NCBI GenBank assembly: GCA_963832725.1
Contig: CAWHVG010000002.1
Location: 682,001 to 746,000 of the forward strand
DNA from: JAEZBP01 sp963832725
GTDB taxonomy: Bacteria > Myxococcota_A > Polyangia > Polyangiales > Sandaracinaceae
Direction of reading: 5' to 3'
DNA length: 64,000 bases
This document shows, piece by piece, positions 57,456 to 64,000 of the stretch (positions are counted from its first letter, which is position 1; every line of letters starts with the position of its first letter). The notes under the pieces were generated by a model, which did no database searches, was not told the origin of the DNA, and saw nothing but the letters and a program-made list of their open reading frames with translations. The position numbers were made by a program, and so were the translations under genes.

Positions 57456-59735
57456 TCAGGGCGTGCAGCTGAGGCCGATGTCCTCGTAGTGGCTGCAGTT
57501 CTCGACGTTCCAGCCGGGGAAGGTGCACATGGAGAGGCCGGTCTCGGTGCCGGCGCAGTTCATGTCGTCCATCCAGGTGGGCTCGGTGCCGTCGGGCACG
57601 CTGGTGGTCAGGAGCGCGCTGCCGCTGCCGGAGAACCCGAGCTGGCTGCAGCCGACCGTGACGAAGTGATCCTGCCGCGAGCCGGCCGAGTAGATGTAGT
57701 CGTCGCAGATCGTGCCCCACACGGGCCCGTGCAGGATCTCGATGCGGCCGTTGTTGCGCGCCGAGCCCTCGACCAGCCGGACGTCGCCGTCAGCGTAGAC
57801 GTCGCAGCGGAAGCCGGCGCCCTCGACCGACGAGCAGTTCTCGGTGCCCCACGGCTGGTGCGGGCAGTCGCCGATGCGCTCCTCGGTGCCGGTGCAGTTG
57901 ACGTCGTCGAGCACGAAGGTGTTGTCCGGCGCGTCGTAGGTGCTGACGAAGGTGCCGCCCTCGTAGCCGAGCTGCTGGCAGACCGTGGTCGTGCTGTAGC
58001 CGAGGTAGGCGGGGTAGTTGCCGTCGAAGTAGTCGTCGCAGACCTCGCCCCAGGCGCCCGAGTGGTAGACCTGGAGGCGGCCTTCCATGCCGTTCGGGCC
58101 GTCGACGAGCCGGATGTCGCCCTCACCGGGCATGCAGCGGATGCCGACCGCTTCGTAGCCGGAGCAGTCTTCGATGTTCCAGCCGTTGAACTGGCACTGC
58201 GAGAGGTTCGGCTCGCTGCCGGTGCAGACGACGTTGTCCATCGCCGGGCTGCCGGTGCCGCCGCCGAACGCCGTGATGAACTGGTGGCCGGTGCCGGTGT
58301 AGCCGAGCTGGCCGCAGACGATGTTCGCCATGGCGTGCTGCGCGGCGGTCGTGAAGGTGTCGTCGCAGACCTCGCGCCAGGTCCCCTCGAAGTAGACCTC
58401 CAGCATGCCGTGGTTGCTGCCGTCACCGTTCCGCAGGCGGACCGGCAGGTCGTAGTTCGTGTCGACGTGGCAGCTCGAGTCGCAGCCGTCGAAGGAGACG
58501 GTGTTGCCGTCGTCGCACTCTTCGCCGCTCTCGATGATGGAGTTGCCGCAGCCGGTGGTGGTGCAGGCCGACTCGTCGAACGTGCAGCTCGAGCAGGAGA
58601 GCGTCCCGCCGGTGAAGCCGCGGGAGGTGCAGCTCTCACCGTTCAGGTTGCTGCCGTCGCATTCCTCGCCGCCGAGGACCGTTCCGTCGCCGCAGATGGC
58701 GGTGCACATCGAGGGCGTGCCGAGGCAGGTCCAGCCGCCTTCCACCATGCAGGTGGAGTCACAGCCGTCGGCGTTGGTCGCGTTGCCGTCGTCGCACTCC
58801 TCACCGCTCTCGAGGGTGCCGTTGCCACAGGCCGCGCTCGAGCAGCCGCTGGTGTCGTAGTTGCAGCTCGAGGTGCAGCCGAGGGTGCCCATGGTGAAGC
58901 CGCGCGTGGTGCAGTCGGCGCCGCCGAGGTCCGCGCCGTCGCACTGCTCGATTCCTTCGACCGAGCCGTTGCCGCAGTTGTGGCAGCCGGAGATCTGGAA
59001 GGTGCAGTCGCTGTTGCAGCCGAGCGAGCCGGCGTAGAAGCCGACGTCCATGCAGCTGGCGCCGCCGAGGTCGCTTCCGTCGCAGTCCTCGCTGCCGGCT
59101 TGCACGCCGTCGCCACAGCTCGCGTCGATGCAGCCGCTCTCGTCGAGGCCGCAGCTCGCGTCGCAGGCGAGGGTGCCGCCGGTGTGCCCGCGGGTGGTGC
59201 AGTCCGCGCCGCCGAGATCGGTGCCGTCGCACTCCTCGCCGGTGTCGACCGTGCCGTCGCCGCAGGTGCTGCAGTCGGACTCGTCGAAGGTGCAGTCGGA
59301 CCCGCATGCGAGCGCGCCGTCCACGAACCCGCGGCTCGTGCAGGTGGCGCCGCCGAGGTCGGTTCCGTCGCAGTCCTCGCCGGTGTCGACGGTGCCGTTG
59401 CCACAGGCGGCCTCGGTGCAGGCGCTCTTGTCGAAGGTGCAGTCGGCCTGGCAGCCGAGGTCGCCGCCGGCGTAGCCGAGCCCTTCACAGGTCTGGCTGC
59501 CGAGCGCGCTCCCGTCGCACTCCTCGCCCGGGTCGATGGTGCCGTTGCCGCAGAGCTCGGGGCCGGCGTCCACGCCGGGCTGGCCGGCGTCCGGCTGGGT
59601 CGTGGGGCCGGCGTCCGGCTGGGTGGTGGGGCCGGCGTCCGGCTGGGTCGTGGAGCCCGCGTCTTGGCGCGCGGTGCCGGCTGCGCAGCCGGCGAGCGAG
59701 ACGAGGCAAAGGATCGAAATGGAAAGTCGCTGCAT
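57456..59735 (-). CDS. Lipoprotein with myxobacterial Cys-rich repeats and three SRCR domains
   Basis: The 759-residue protein begins MQRLSISILCLVSLAGC (lipobox Cys17); ATG 59735 has GGAG five bases upstream. A (TTQPDAGP) linker encoded by 24-bp repeats follows. Residues about 60-425 hold nine CGNGxxxxGEECDG-type repeats (DUF4215/myxo Cys-rich class). Residues about 432-535, 543-645 and 648-757 are scavenger-receptor Cys-rich domains: LEVYFEGTWREVCDDTF, LQVYHSGAWGEVCDDYF, IEILHGPVWGTICDDYI, each with VxCxQLGY/F and CxxxGW-type ends. SRCR domains bind proteins or glycans in animals. It is probably a surface adhesin. Confidence 0.88.
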   Translation of the reverse strand: MQRLSISILCLVSLAGCAAGTARQDAGSTTQPDAGPTTQPDAGPTTQPDAGQPGVDAGPELCGNGTIDPGEECDGSALGSQTCEGLGYAGGDLGCQADCTFDKSACTEAACGNGTVDTGEDCDGTDLGGATCTSRGFVDGALACGSDCTFDESDCSTCGDGTVDTGEECDGTDLGGADCTTRGHTGGTLACDASCGLDESGCIDASCGDGVQAGSEDCDGSDLGGASCMDVGFYAGSLGCNSDCTFQISGCHNCGNGSVEGIEQCDGADLGGADCTTRGFTMGTLGCTSSCNYDTSGCSSAACGNGTLESGEECDDGNATNADGCDSTCMVEGGWTCLGTPSMCTAICGDGTVLGGEECDGSNLNGESCTSRGFTGGTLSCSSCTFDESACTTTGCGNSIIESGEECDDGNTVSFDGCDSSCHVDTNYDLPVRLRNGDGSNHGMLEVYFEGTWREVCDDTFTTAAQHAMANIVCGQLGYTGTGHQFITAFGGGTGSPAMDNVVCTGSEPNLSQCQFNGWNIEDCSGYEAVGIRCMPGEGDIRLVDGPNGMEGRLQVYHSGAWGEVCDDYFDGNYPAYLGYSTTTVCQQLGYEGGTFVSTYDAPDNTFVLDDVNCTGTEERIGDCPHQPWGTENCSSVEGAGFRCDVYADGDVRLVEGSARNNGRIEILHGPVWGTICDDYIYSAGSRQDHFVTVGCSQLGFSGSGSALLTTSVPDGTEPTWMDDMNCAGTETGLSMCTFPGWNVENCSHYEDIGLSCTP

Positions 59736-59929
59736 GGTTCTCCCCCTCGCGGTCCAGGCCGCGGAGGGCGGGACTGAAGCACGCTCCTCCGGGATCCGTC
59801 GAGAGGAGGTGTGCTGGACATCACTCGCGTCGCGGAGCCGCGTTCCGGCGGGCGATCGCGCTTCGAAGGCGGGCTCCAGGGCTGGATGCGGCTCGCAGCG
59901 GATCGCCGTTTCGGCGCTCGGTCGCCGCT

Positions 59930-60020
59930 GGGCCTCGTCGAAGGGCCTCGTCGAAGGGCCTCGTCGAAGGGCCTCGTCGAAGGGCCTCGTCGAAGGGCCT
60001 CGTCGAAGGGCCTCGTCGAA
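59930..60020. repeat. Seven tandem copies of a 13-bp unit
   Basis: The unit gggcctcgtcgaa is repeated seven times without change in the 332-bp gap between the SRCR gene start and the 60068 gene end. Apart from the SRCR gene promoter, which must lie to its left, I see nothing else in this gap. Exact 13-mers shift frame at each copy, so it is not coding. Confidence 0.85.
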
Positions 60021-60067
60021 GGGCGGGCCGGTGGTCGAGTGCTGCGCGAGGTGCTCGAACCCCGGTC

Positions 60068-61318
60068 TCAGCTCGCAGGCTCGATCCACTGCGCGACGTG
60101 GTCCCGTAGCGCACCGCTCAGCATCCCTTCGACCGCGAGCACCTCGAAGCGGAGCTGCTGCGAGAGCTGCGCCGTGAAGGCCGACTCGTAGACGCAGCGG
60201 ACGAAGATGCGGGCGCTCGGGTGCAGGCTGCGCTGGGCGATGGCGGTGCGCAGGTTGATCTGCTCGTCGTCGGTGCCGATCACGAAGACCGGCTCGACGC
60301 CGAGCCCGCGGGTCGCCTGCTCGACGCGCTCCCAGGTCACGGGATCGTCGAGGTCGCCCTGGATGGTCACGAGATTGCAGCTCTCGAACCCCGGCACCTG
60401 GGCGCGGAAGAGCCGGACCCGCTGCTCCGCCGCCACGTCGACGACGATGGCCCGCTGGACCTCGCCCTCCGCCTCGCGCTGGAGGTACTCGAGGATGGTC
60501 TGCCCGAAGCGGCCGAAGCCCGCGAGTACGACGACGTCCTCGGCCGCCGTGTTCGCGAAGTGCAGCTCGAGGTGCTCCTCGTAGAGGCGCTGCGCCGCGA
60601 TCCGGTGCGCGTTGAAGACGTGGACGCGCTCGGCGGTGCTGCCCTCCACCCTCGCCACCGTCCTCCTCATCCCGATGTCGGCCACGTGCACGACGACATC
60701 GGCTCTCGGCGCGCGGGCGGCGATCCGCCAGGCCGCCTCCAGGTTGACCAGGTCGTCGTCGGTCAGGAGCGCGACCGCACGCGCACGCTCGAGCACCATC
60801 GCGTCGAGCGTGCTGGTCGTGCGGACGTCGCCGAGCACGAAGCGGGTGCCGTGCAGTGCCACCGCTTGCTGGAGGTTGCCCTGGGTGCCGTCCCGATCGA
60901 CCACCAGCACGCGCACCTTCTTGTCGTACGTACGGAGGGCCTCCAGGAAGAGCATGCCGAGCCGGCCGGCGCCGACGATCACGATGTGGTCGTGCAGCGC
61001 CCGGCGTTGGAGCCACTGCGGTTGCAGCAGACGGACGGCGCCCTCGACCACGGCGCTGGTGGTGATGGCCGGTGCGAGGAAGTAGCTCGCCCAGAGCACG
61101 TCCCGCGCGATCGGCGGGCCGCCTCGCGGCAACCCGAGGTCCATTCCCCCGAGCACGAAGAGACCGAGCGCGTAGTAGACGTGCGTCAACAGGTCGGCGC
61201 CCTCGAGCCCATTCCGCGCGCTGACGCCGACGCCCGCCTGGAACGCGAGCAGCGCGGAGACGAAGGTCAGCACGACGAGCGCGCCGCGGAGAAACCACCC
61301 GATACGTCGGGGCGTCAC
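60068..61318 (-). CDS. Two-RCK (TrkA-N) NAD-binding membrane protein, K+ channel-like
   Basis: The 416-residue protein starts at GTG 61318. Two hydrophobic segments (GALVVLTFVSALLAFQAGV; VYYALGLFVLGGMDLGLP and VLWASYFLAPAITTSAVV) are followed by two RCK/TrkA-N domains: DHIVIVGAGRLGMLFLEAL, VLVVDRDG and EDVVVLAGFGRFGQTILEYL, AIVVDVA. RCK domains gate K+ transport by binding NAD(H). The usual TVGYGD selectivity filter is not present between the membrane segments, so it may not be a normal channel. The divergent 61448 gene begins 129 bp away. Confidence 0.8.
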   Translation of the reverse strand: MTPRRIGWFLRGALVVLTFVSALLAFQAGVGVSARNGLEGADLLTHVYYALGLFVLGGMDLGLPRGGPPIARDVLWASYFLAPAITTSAVVEGAVRLLQPQWLQRRALHDHIVIVGAGRLGMLFLEALRTYDKKVRVLVVDRDGTQGNLQQAVALHGTRFVLGDVRTTSTLDAMVLERARAVALLTDDDLVNLEAAWRIAARAPRADVVVHVADIGMRRTVARVEGSTAERVHVFNAHRIAAQRLYEEHLELHFANTAAEDVVVLAGFGRFGQTILEYLQREAEGEVQRAIVVDVAAEQRVRLFRAQVPGFESCNLVTIQGDLDDPVTWERVEQATRGLGVEPVFVIGTDDEQINLRTAIAQRSLHPSARIFVRCVYESAFTAQLSQQLRFEVLAVEGMLSGALRDHVAQWIEPAS

Positions 61319-61447
61319 GCCGCCAGTATGGCAGCTCGCCCGTGTCCCGCACGTGCCGCGGCCGCCGCACGCGAGCGCGAGGCGGCGGTGTACAGTGGGG
61401 CGCATCGGTGCATGTCCCGCAGGACGCGTGGGAGGTGAGGAGACGCG

Positions 61448-62230
61448 ATGGCAGGGAAGTTCCCGGTGCTGTGGACGCGAGAGGGGATCGCGCTGCACTT
61501 CGGTGCGTACAGGGATGAGCCGGGACTCGATCCGCTCGACACCCGTGACATCGGCGCGGTGGTGCTGCGTTGGCACGAGGTGCGCGAGGTGGCGGCGGTC
61601 GATCCGTGGCCGCGTGTTCGTGTGGCTTGGTCGGGCCCGGGCGGTGGCGACGAGCACACCTTCGCGCCCGTCCGCGATTCGACCGACGCGGCGTTCTCGG
61701 GGCAGCTCACGTCCGAGCCCTTCGCCGTGCGGGCTGCGGCGCTGATCGAGCATGTCGTGAAGCATGCGCCGGCAGTCGTCGACCGCGGTTGGTTGGACCT
61801 GGACGAGGTGTCCTGGGAGCAGGTGGCGTCGTTGCCCGAGCTTCCCGGAGAACGGCCTGTCGTCGGCGACGGAGCGTTCCGGGCCGCGCCGCGACCCGTG
61901 GAAGAGGAGGCCGTCGCGCTGCGCGAGGCACCGACGCCCTACGAGGCGATGCTCGACTGGCTCGCCTCGTCTCCGGAGCGACCCTGGCGCGCGCACCCGC
62001 GCCGCGTGCGGACGAGCACCCACTCGCTCTATGTGGAGCGCCGCGATCGCACGCTGTGGCGTCTCCCGCTCGAGGCGCTGCGCCTGCGCGTCGGCGCCTA
62101 CGACGAGGACGCGTACTACATCTTCGGCCGTCGCACGGCCGTGCTGCTCACGCATCGCGACGGTTGTCCGGTACGCAAAGCGCTGGACGCGCGTCTGAAG
62201 CAACGGCGCGCCGTGGAACGCGCGCGGTGA
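61448..62230 (+). CDS. Hypothetical protein
   Basis: The 260-residue protein has no signal peptide. A beta-rich N-terminus (VLWTREGIALHFGAYRD, IGAVVLRWHEVREVAAVDPW, RVAWSGPGGGDEHTFAPVRD) resembles PH-like folds. A conserved-looking C-terminus follows (HSLYVERRDRTLWRLPLEAL, AYYIFGRRTAVLLTHRDGCP). GAGGAG lies before the ATG. The stop overlaps a GTG that opens the next frame. No family is named. Confidence 0.65.
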   Translation: MAGKFPVLWTREGIALHFGAYRDEPGLDPLDTRDIGAVVLRWHEVREVAAVDPWPRVRVAWSGPGGGDEHTFAPVRDSTDAAFSGQLTSEPFAVRAAALIEHVVKHAPAVVDRGWLDLDEVSWEQVASLPELPGERPVVGDGAFRAAPRPVEEEAVALREAPTPYEAMLDWLASSPERPWRAHPRRVRTSTHSLYVERRDRTLWRLPLEALRLRVGAYDEDAYYIFGRRTAVLLTHRDGCPVRKALDARLKQRRAVERAR

Positions 62231-62316
62231 GCTCGCGCCACGTCGCCCCACGGTGGAGCATTCTTGATTCCCTGCCGCGGGTTGCCCGCGTTCTCGTGCG
62301 CGCCTATGCCTGGGGC

Positions 62317-62736
62317 GTGCGGCGCCACGCCCATCGGTTCTTACTTCTGCTCTCTTTCATCGTCTGCCTCGCCGGATGCGGCCGGGAGCGCGAGGCGCGC
62401 GAGTGGCGGCCCGACAATCACCAGCCGCCGGAGACCGGCGCCTCCGGGACGGGCCAGGCGGAGCCGGGTGACCTCAGCGCCGCCGCGGCCGGGCTGTATC
62501 GCTCGAGCTGCGCCGGGTGCCACGGCGCGCAGGGCCACGGAGGCGGTCCCGCCGCGCCGCCCGGCGCGAACGTGCCCGACCTCACCTCGGCGTCCGTTCA
62601 GAACGGATTGTCGGATGAGGAGATGACGCGGATCATTCGCGAAGGGCGCGGGATGATGCCGGCTTTCGGATCGCAGATCAACGAGCGCGGTATCGCGGCG
62701 CTCGTCGCGCACGTACGCACGCTCCGGGGGGAGTGA
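62317..62736 (+). CDS. c-type cytochrome lipoprotein
   Basis: GTG 62317 gives the signal MRRHAHRFLLLLSFIVCLAG followed by Cys, a clear lipobox; total 139 residues. A GTG at 62227, overlapping the previous stop, would add 30 residues before the signal. The haem site is SSCAGCHGAQGHGG (CxxCH), and the axial Met lies in EGRGMMPAFGSQI. The domain is the small class I type (cytochrome c6/CccA-like). It should carry electrons at a membrane surface. Redox partners are not adjacent. Confidence 0.85.
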   Translation: MRRHAHRFLLLLSFIVCLAGCGREREAREWRPDNHQPPETGASGTGQAEPGDLSAAAAGLYRSSCAGCHGAQGHGGGPAAPPGANVPDLTSASVQNGLSDEEMTRIIREGRGMMPAFGSQINERGIAALVAHVRTLRGE

Positions 62737-62770
62737 GCGTCGTTCGTTCCACCAAGTGAGGGAGGCCCGA

Positions 62771-63430
62771 GTGGAGACAGCGCTGACGACGCCGTCGTTC
62801 GTATCCACGTTCTCGTTCGCGAGCCTGCGCGTGGACTCACGCGCCGCCGTGTTGGGGGCGACGCTCGCGTTCGGGAGCTGCACGCTGGCCGGTTGCGGCG
62901 ACGATGACGCGGAGCGCGCCGTGGACGTGCCGGCGCTCGCCGCCACCGCACCTTCGCCCGAAGCGCCGCTGGTGGTCGAGCCGGAAGAGGCGCCGCCCGC
63001 GCCGGAGCTGGATTTCGACACCGAGGAAGGGCGCGTGAGCACCTTCGGCGCCGGTCCCGGGTTCACACCGGACCCGATGACCCACCCCGGCACGACCGCG
63101 GGGGGACCGATCGACGCCCACCTCGAGGACGAGCACTGTCACGGATGGGTCGGTCCTCAGCCCGACTTCGTGATCACTGCGACGCGAGCGTTCGCCGAGC
63201 TCTCGCTGATGGTGGCCTCGAGCGCGGATACGTCGCTCTTCGTGATCGGTCCCGACGGTGGCGCGCACTGCACCGACGACGACGAGGGGCGCGATCCACG
63301 ATTGCGCGAGCGCTTCGCGCCCGGTGTCTACCGCGTGTGGGTCGGGACGGCGACGCAGGGGACCGAGGAGCCCTTCCTCCTCGCCCTGAGCGAGCTGGAC
63401 GAGACGACGCCGTCGCAGCTCGCTCACTGA
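62771..63430 (+). CDS. Lipoprotein with PPC-like (pre-peptidase C-terminal) domain
   Basis: GTG 62771 is preferred because GGGAGG lies seven bases upstream; GTG 62756 is an alternative. The signal is long and ends GSCTLAGC. After an acidic Pro-rich linker comes a beta-sandwich: PDFVITATRAFAELSLMVAS, SADTSLFVIGPDGGAHCTDD, DEGRDPRLRERFAPGVYRVW, VGTATQGTEEPFLLALSE. This matches the pattern of PPC-type domains common in myxobacterial exported proteins. Length is 219 residues. A binding role at the cell surface is likely. Confidence 0.7.
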   Translation: METALTTPSFVSTFSFASLRVDSRAAVLGATLAFGSCTLAGCGDDDAERAVDVPALAATAPSPEAPLVVEPEEAPPAPELDFDTEEGRVSTFGAGPGFTPDPMTHPGTTAGGPIDAHLEDEHCHGWVGPQPDFVITATRAFAELSLMVASSADTSLFVIGPDGGAHCTDDDEGRDPRLRERFAPGVYRVWVGTATQGTEEPFLLALSELDETTPSQLAH

Positions 63431-63443
63431 GCCGAGGGCCGCT

Positions 63444-64000
63444 TCAGAACGCGCGCGGCTGTGGTGAGGGGCCTTCCGGCGGGCTGGCCGGCGCGCGCTT
63501 CGGCCCCCACACCGTCTTGCCGGTGTACTGCATCATCACGAAGAGCGTGAGGATGGCGCCGACGGTGATCGACAGCCCCGTGAAGCCTTCCCAGAGGAAG
63601 GTCAGCGAGAAGAGCACCAGGTAGACGAGCTGCGAGAGGCCGATGTCCCGGAGCGCGAAGCGCCAGCCGACGAAGAGCCGCGCGTAGCTGACCACGAGTA
63701 GGACCGAGACGCCGGCGCTGATGGCGAACGAGGCGGCGACCTCCAGGTGGTCGACGAGGTACGCGAAGAGCAGGTGGAAGGCGAAGAACGCGCAGCCGAG
63801 GAAGAAGAAGTGCATCGGGTGCAGCTCGCGCTTCTGCGCCGCCCCGAGCACGGCCACCACGAAGAAGAAGAAGAGCAGGCCTACCGGCGCGAAGAAGGTG
63901 ATGCGCGTGGCCAGCGGGCCGGGGTTGACGCGGGTCGGGAGATCGACGCCGATCGGCTGGTTGGCGACCAGGCTCTCGAACTGCCAGGTGCCTTGCCAGT
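63444..64000 (-). CDS. CreD-like inner-membrane protein, C-terminal part (partial)
   Basis: The frame runs from the window edge to TGA 63444-63446 and lacks its N-terminus. The periplasmic part ends WQFESLVANQPIGVDLP, RVNPGPLATRITFFAPV; membrane segments follow (GLLFFFFVVAVLG, HFFFLGCAFFAFHLLFAYLV, VAASFAISAGVSVLLVVSYA, LVYLVLFSLTFLWEGFTG, LSITVGAILTLFVMMQYTG). This layout matches the CreD-type C-terminal membrane domain. CreD influences envelope integrity and beta-lactam tolerance in gammaproteobacteria. It converges on the 62771 gene with 13 bp between stops. Confidence 0.7.
   Translation of the reverse strand, partial: WQGTWQFESLVANQPIGVDLPTRVNPGPLATRITFFAPVGLLFFFFVVAVLGAAQKRELHPMHFFFLGCAFFAFHLLFAYLVDHLEVAASFAISAGVSVLLVVSYARLFVGWRFALRDIGLSQLVYLVLFSLTFLWEGFTGLSITVGAILTLFVMMQYTGKTVWGPKRAPASPPEGPSPQPRAF

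Overview
The window is about 70% GC and tightly packed. Many lipoproteins carry Asp-Ala-Gly-rich linkers after the lipobox, and there are myxobacterial Cys-rich repeats, a VgrG/DUF3540/DUF4150/DUF2169/pentapeptide cassette and several hypothetical families usual in deltaproteobacterial predators. Together these suggest a myxobacterium near Sandaracinus/Polyangiales (Myxococcota). This is inferred from family content only; no rRNA or tRNA lies in the window.

Layout. 0-9 kb: an AraC regulator, a CPBP protease, a divergent pair (MJ1255-type glycosyltransferase and a barrel-like hypothetical), a beta-helix lipoprotein coupled to an FGE-fold protein, and an OprP-like porin. 9-18 kb: an accessory stretch with a creatinase-fold (DoeA-like) hydrolase between decayed genes, an O-methyltransferase/LysR pair, a single-chain HicA-HicB-like protein followed by a transposase scrap, a hydrolase-like lipoprotein and a gene fragment duplicated from 21.9 kb. 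18-25 kb: an IS3 scrap, a hipA/DUF262 operon, then a SpoIVB-type S55 protease and a beta-propeller protein. 25-30 kb: a response regulator, a HAD hydrolase, an MFS transporter with an inserted PDZ domain and an AI-2E-type transporter. 30-41 kb: a type VI secretion spike and accessory cassette. 41-45 kb: the beta-oxidation pair fadI-fadJ and a MoaD-MoaE fusion. 45-53 kb: lipoproteins, a mirrored 43-bp repeat array, a 5'-truncated VWA gene and a giant TPR protein. 53-64 kb: moaA, a TPM/zinc-ribbon membrane protein, a lipoprotein with three SRCR domains, a TrkA-like NAD-binding membrane protein, a cytochrome c lipoprotein and a partial CreD-like membrane protein.

Functional links. MoaA and the MoaD-MoaE fusion are two steps of molybdenum cofactor synthesis. 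FadI and FadJ form one beta-oxidation unit. VgrG, DUF3540, DUF4150, DUF2169 and the pentapeptide proteins form a VgrG-loading/effector cassette.

The strongest unexplained signal is the pattern of broken reading frames. In six genes between 12 and 49 kb, eight frameshifts are each a one-base insertion that turns GATC into GAATC or GATTC, and undoing it restores a continuous family-like protein. The cassette at 31-39.6 kb has many more indels of mixed type, with protein similarity kept in every frame. Both patterns look more like sequence error than old decay, so the frameshifted genes below may be intact in the organism.
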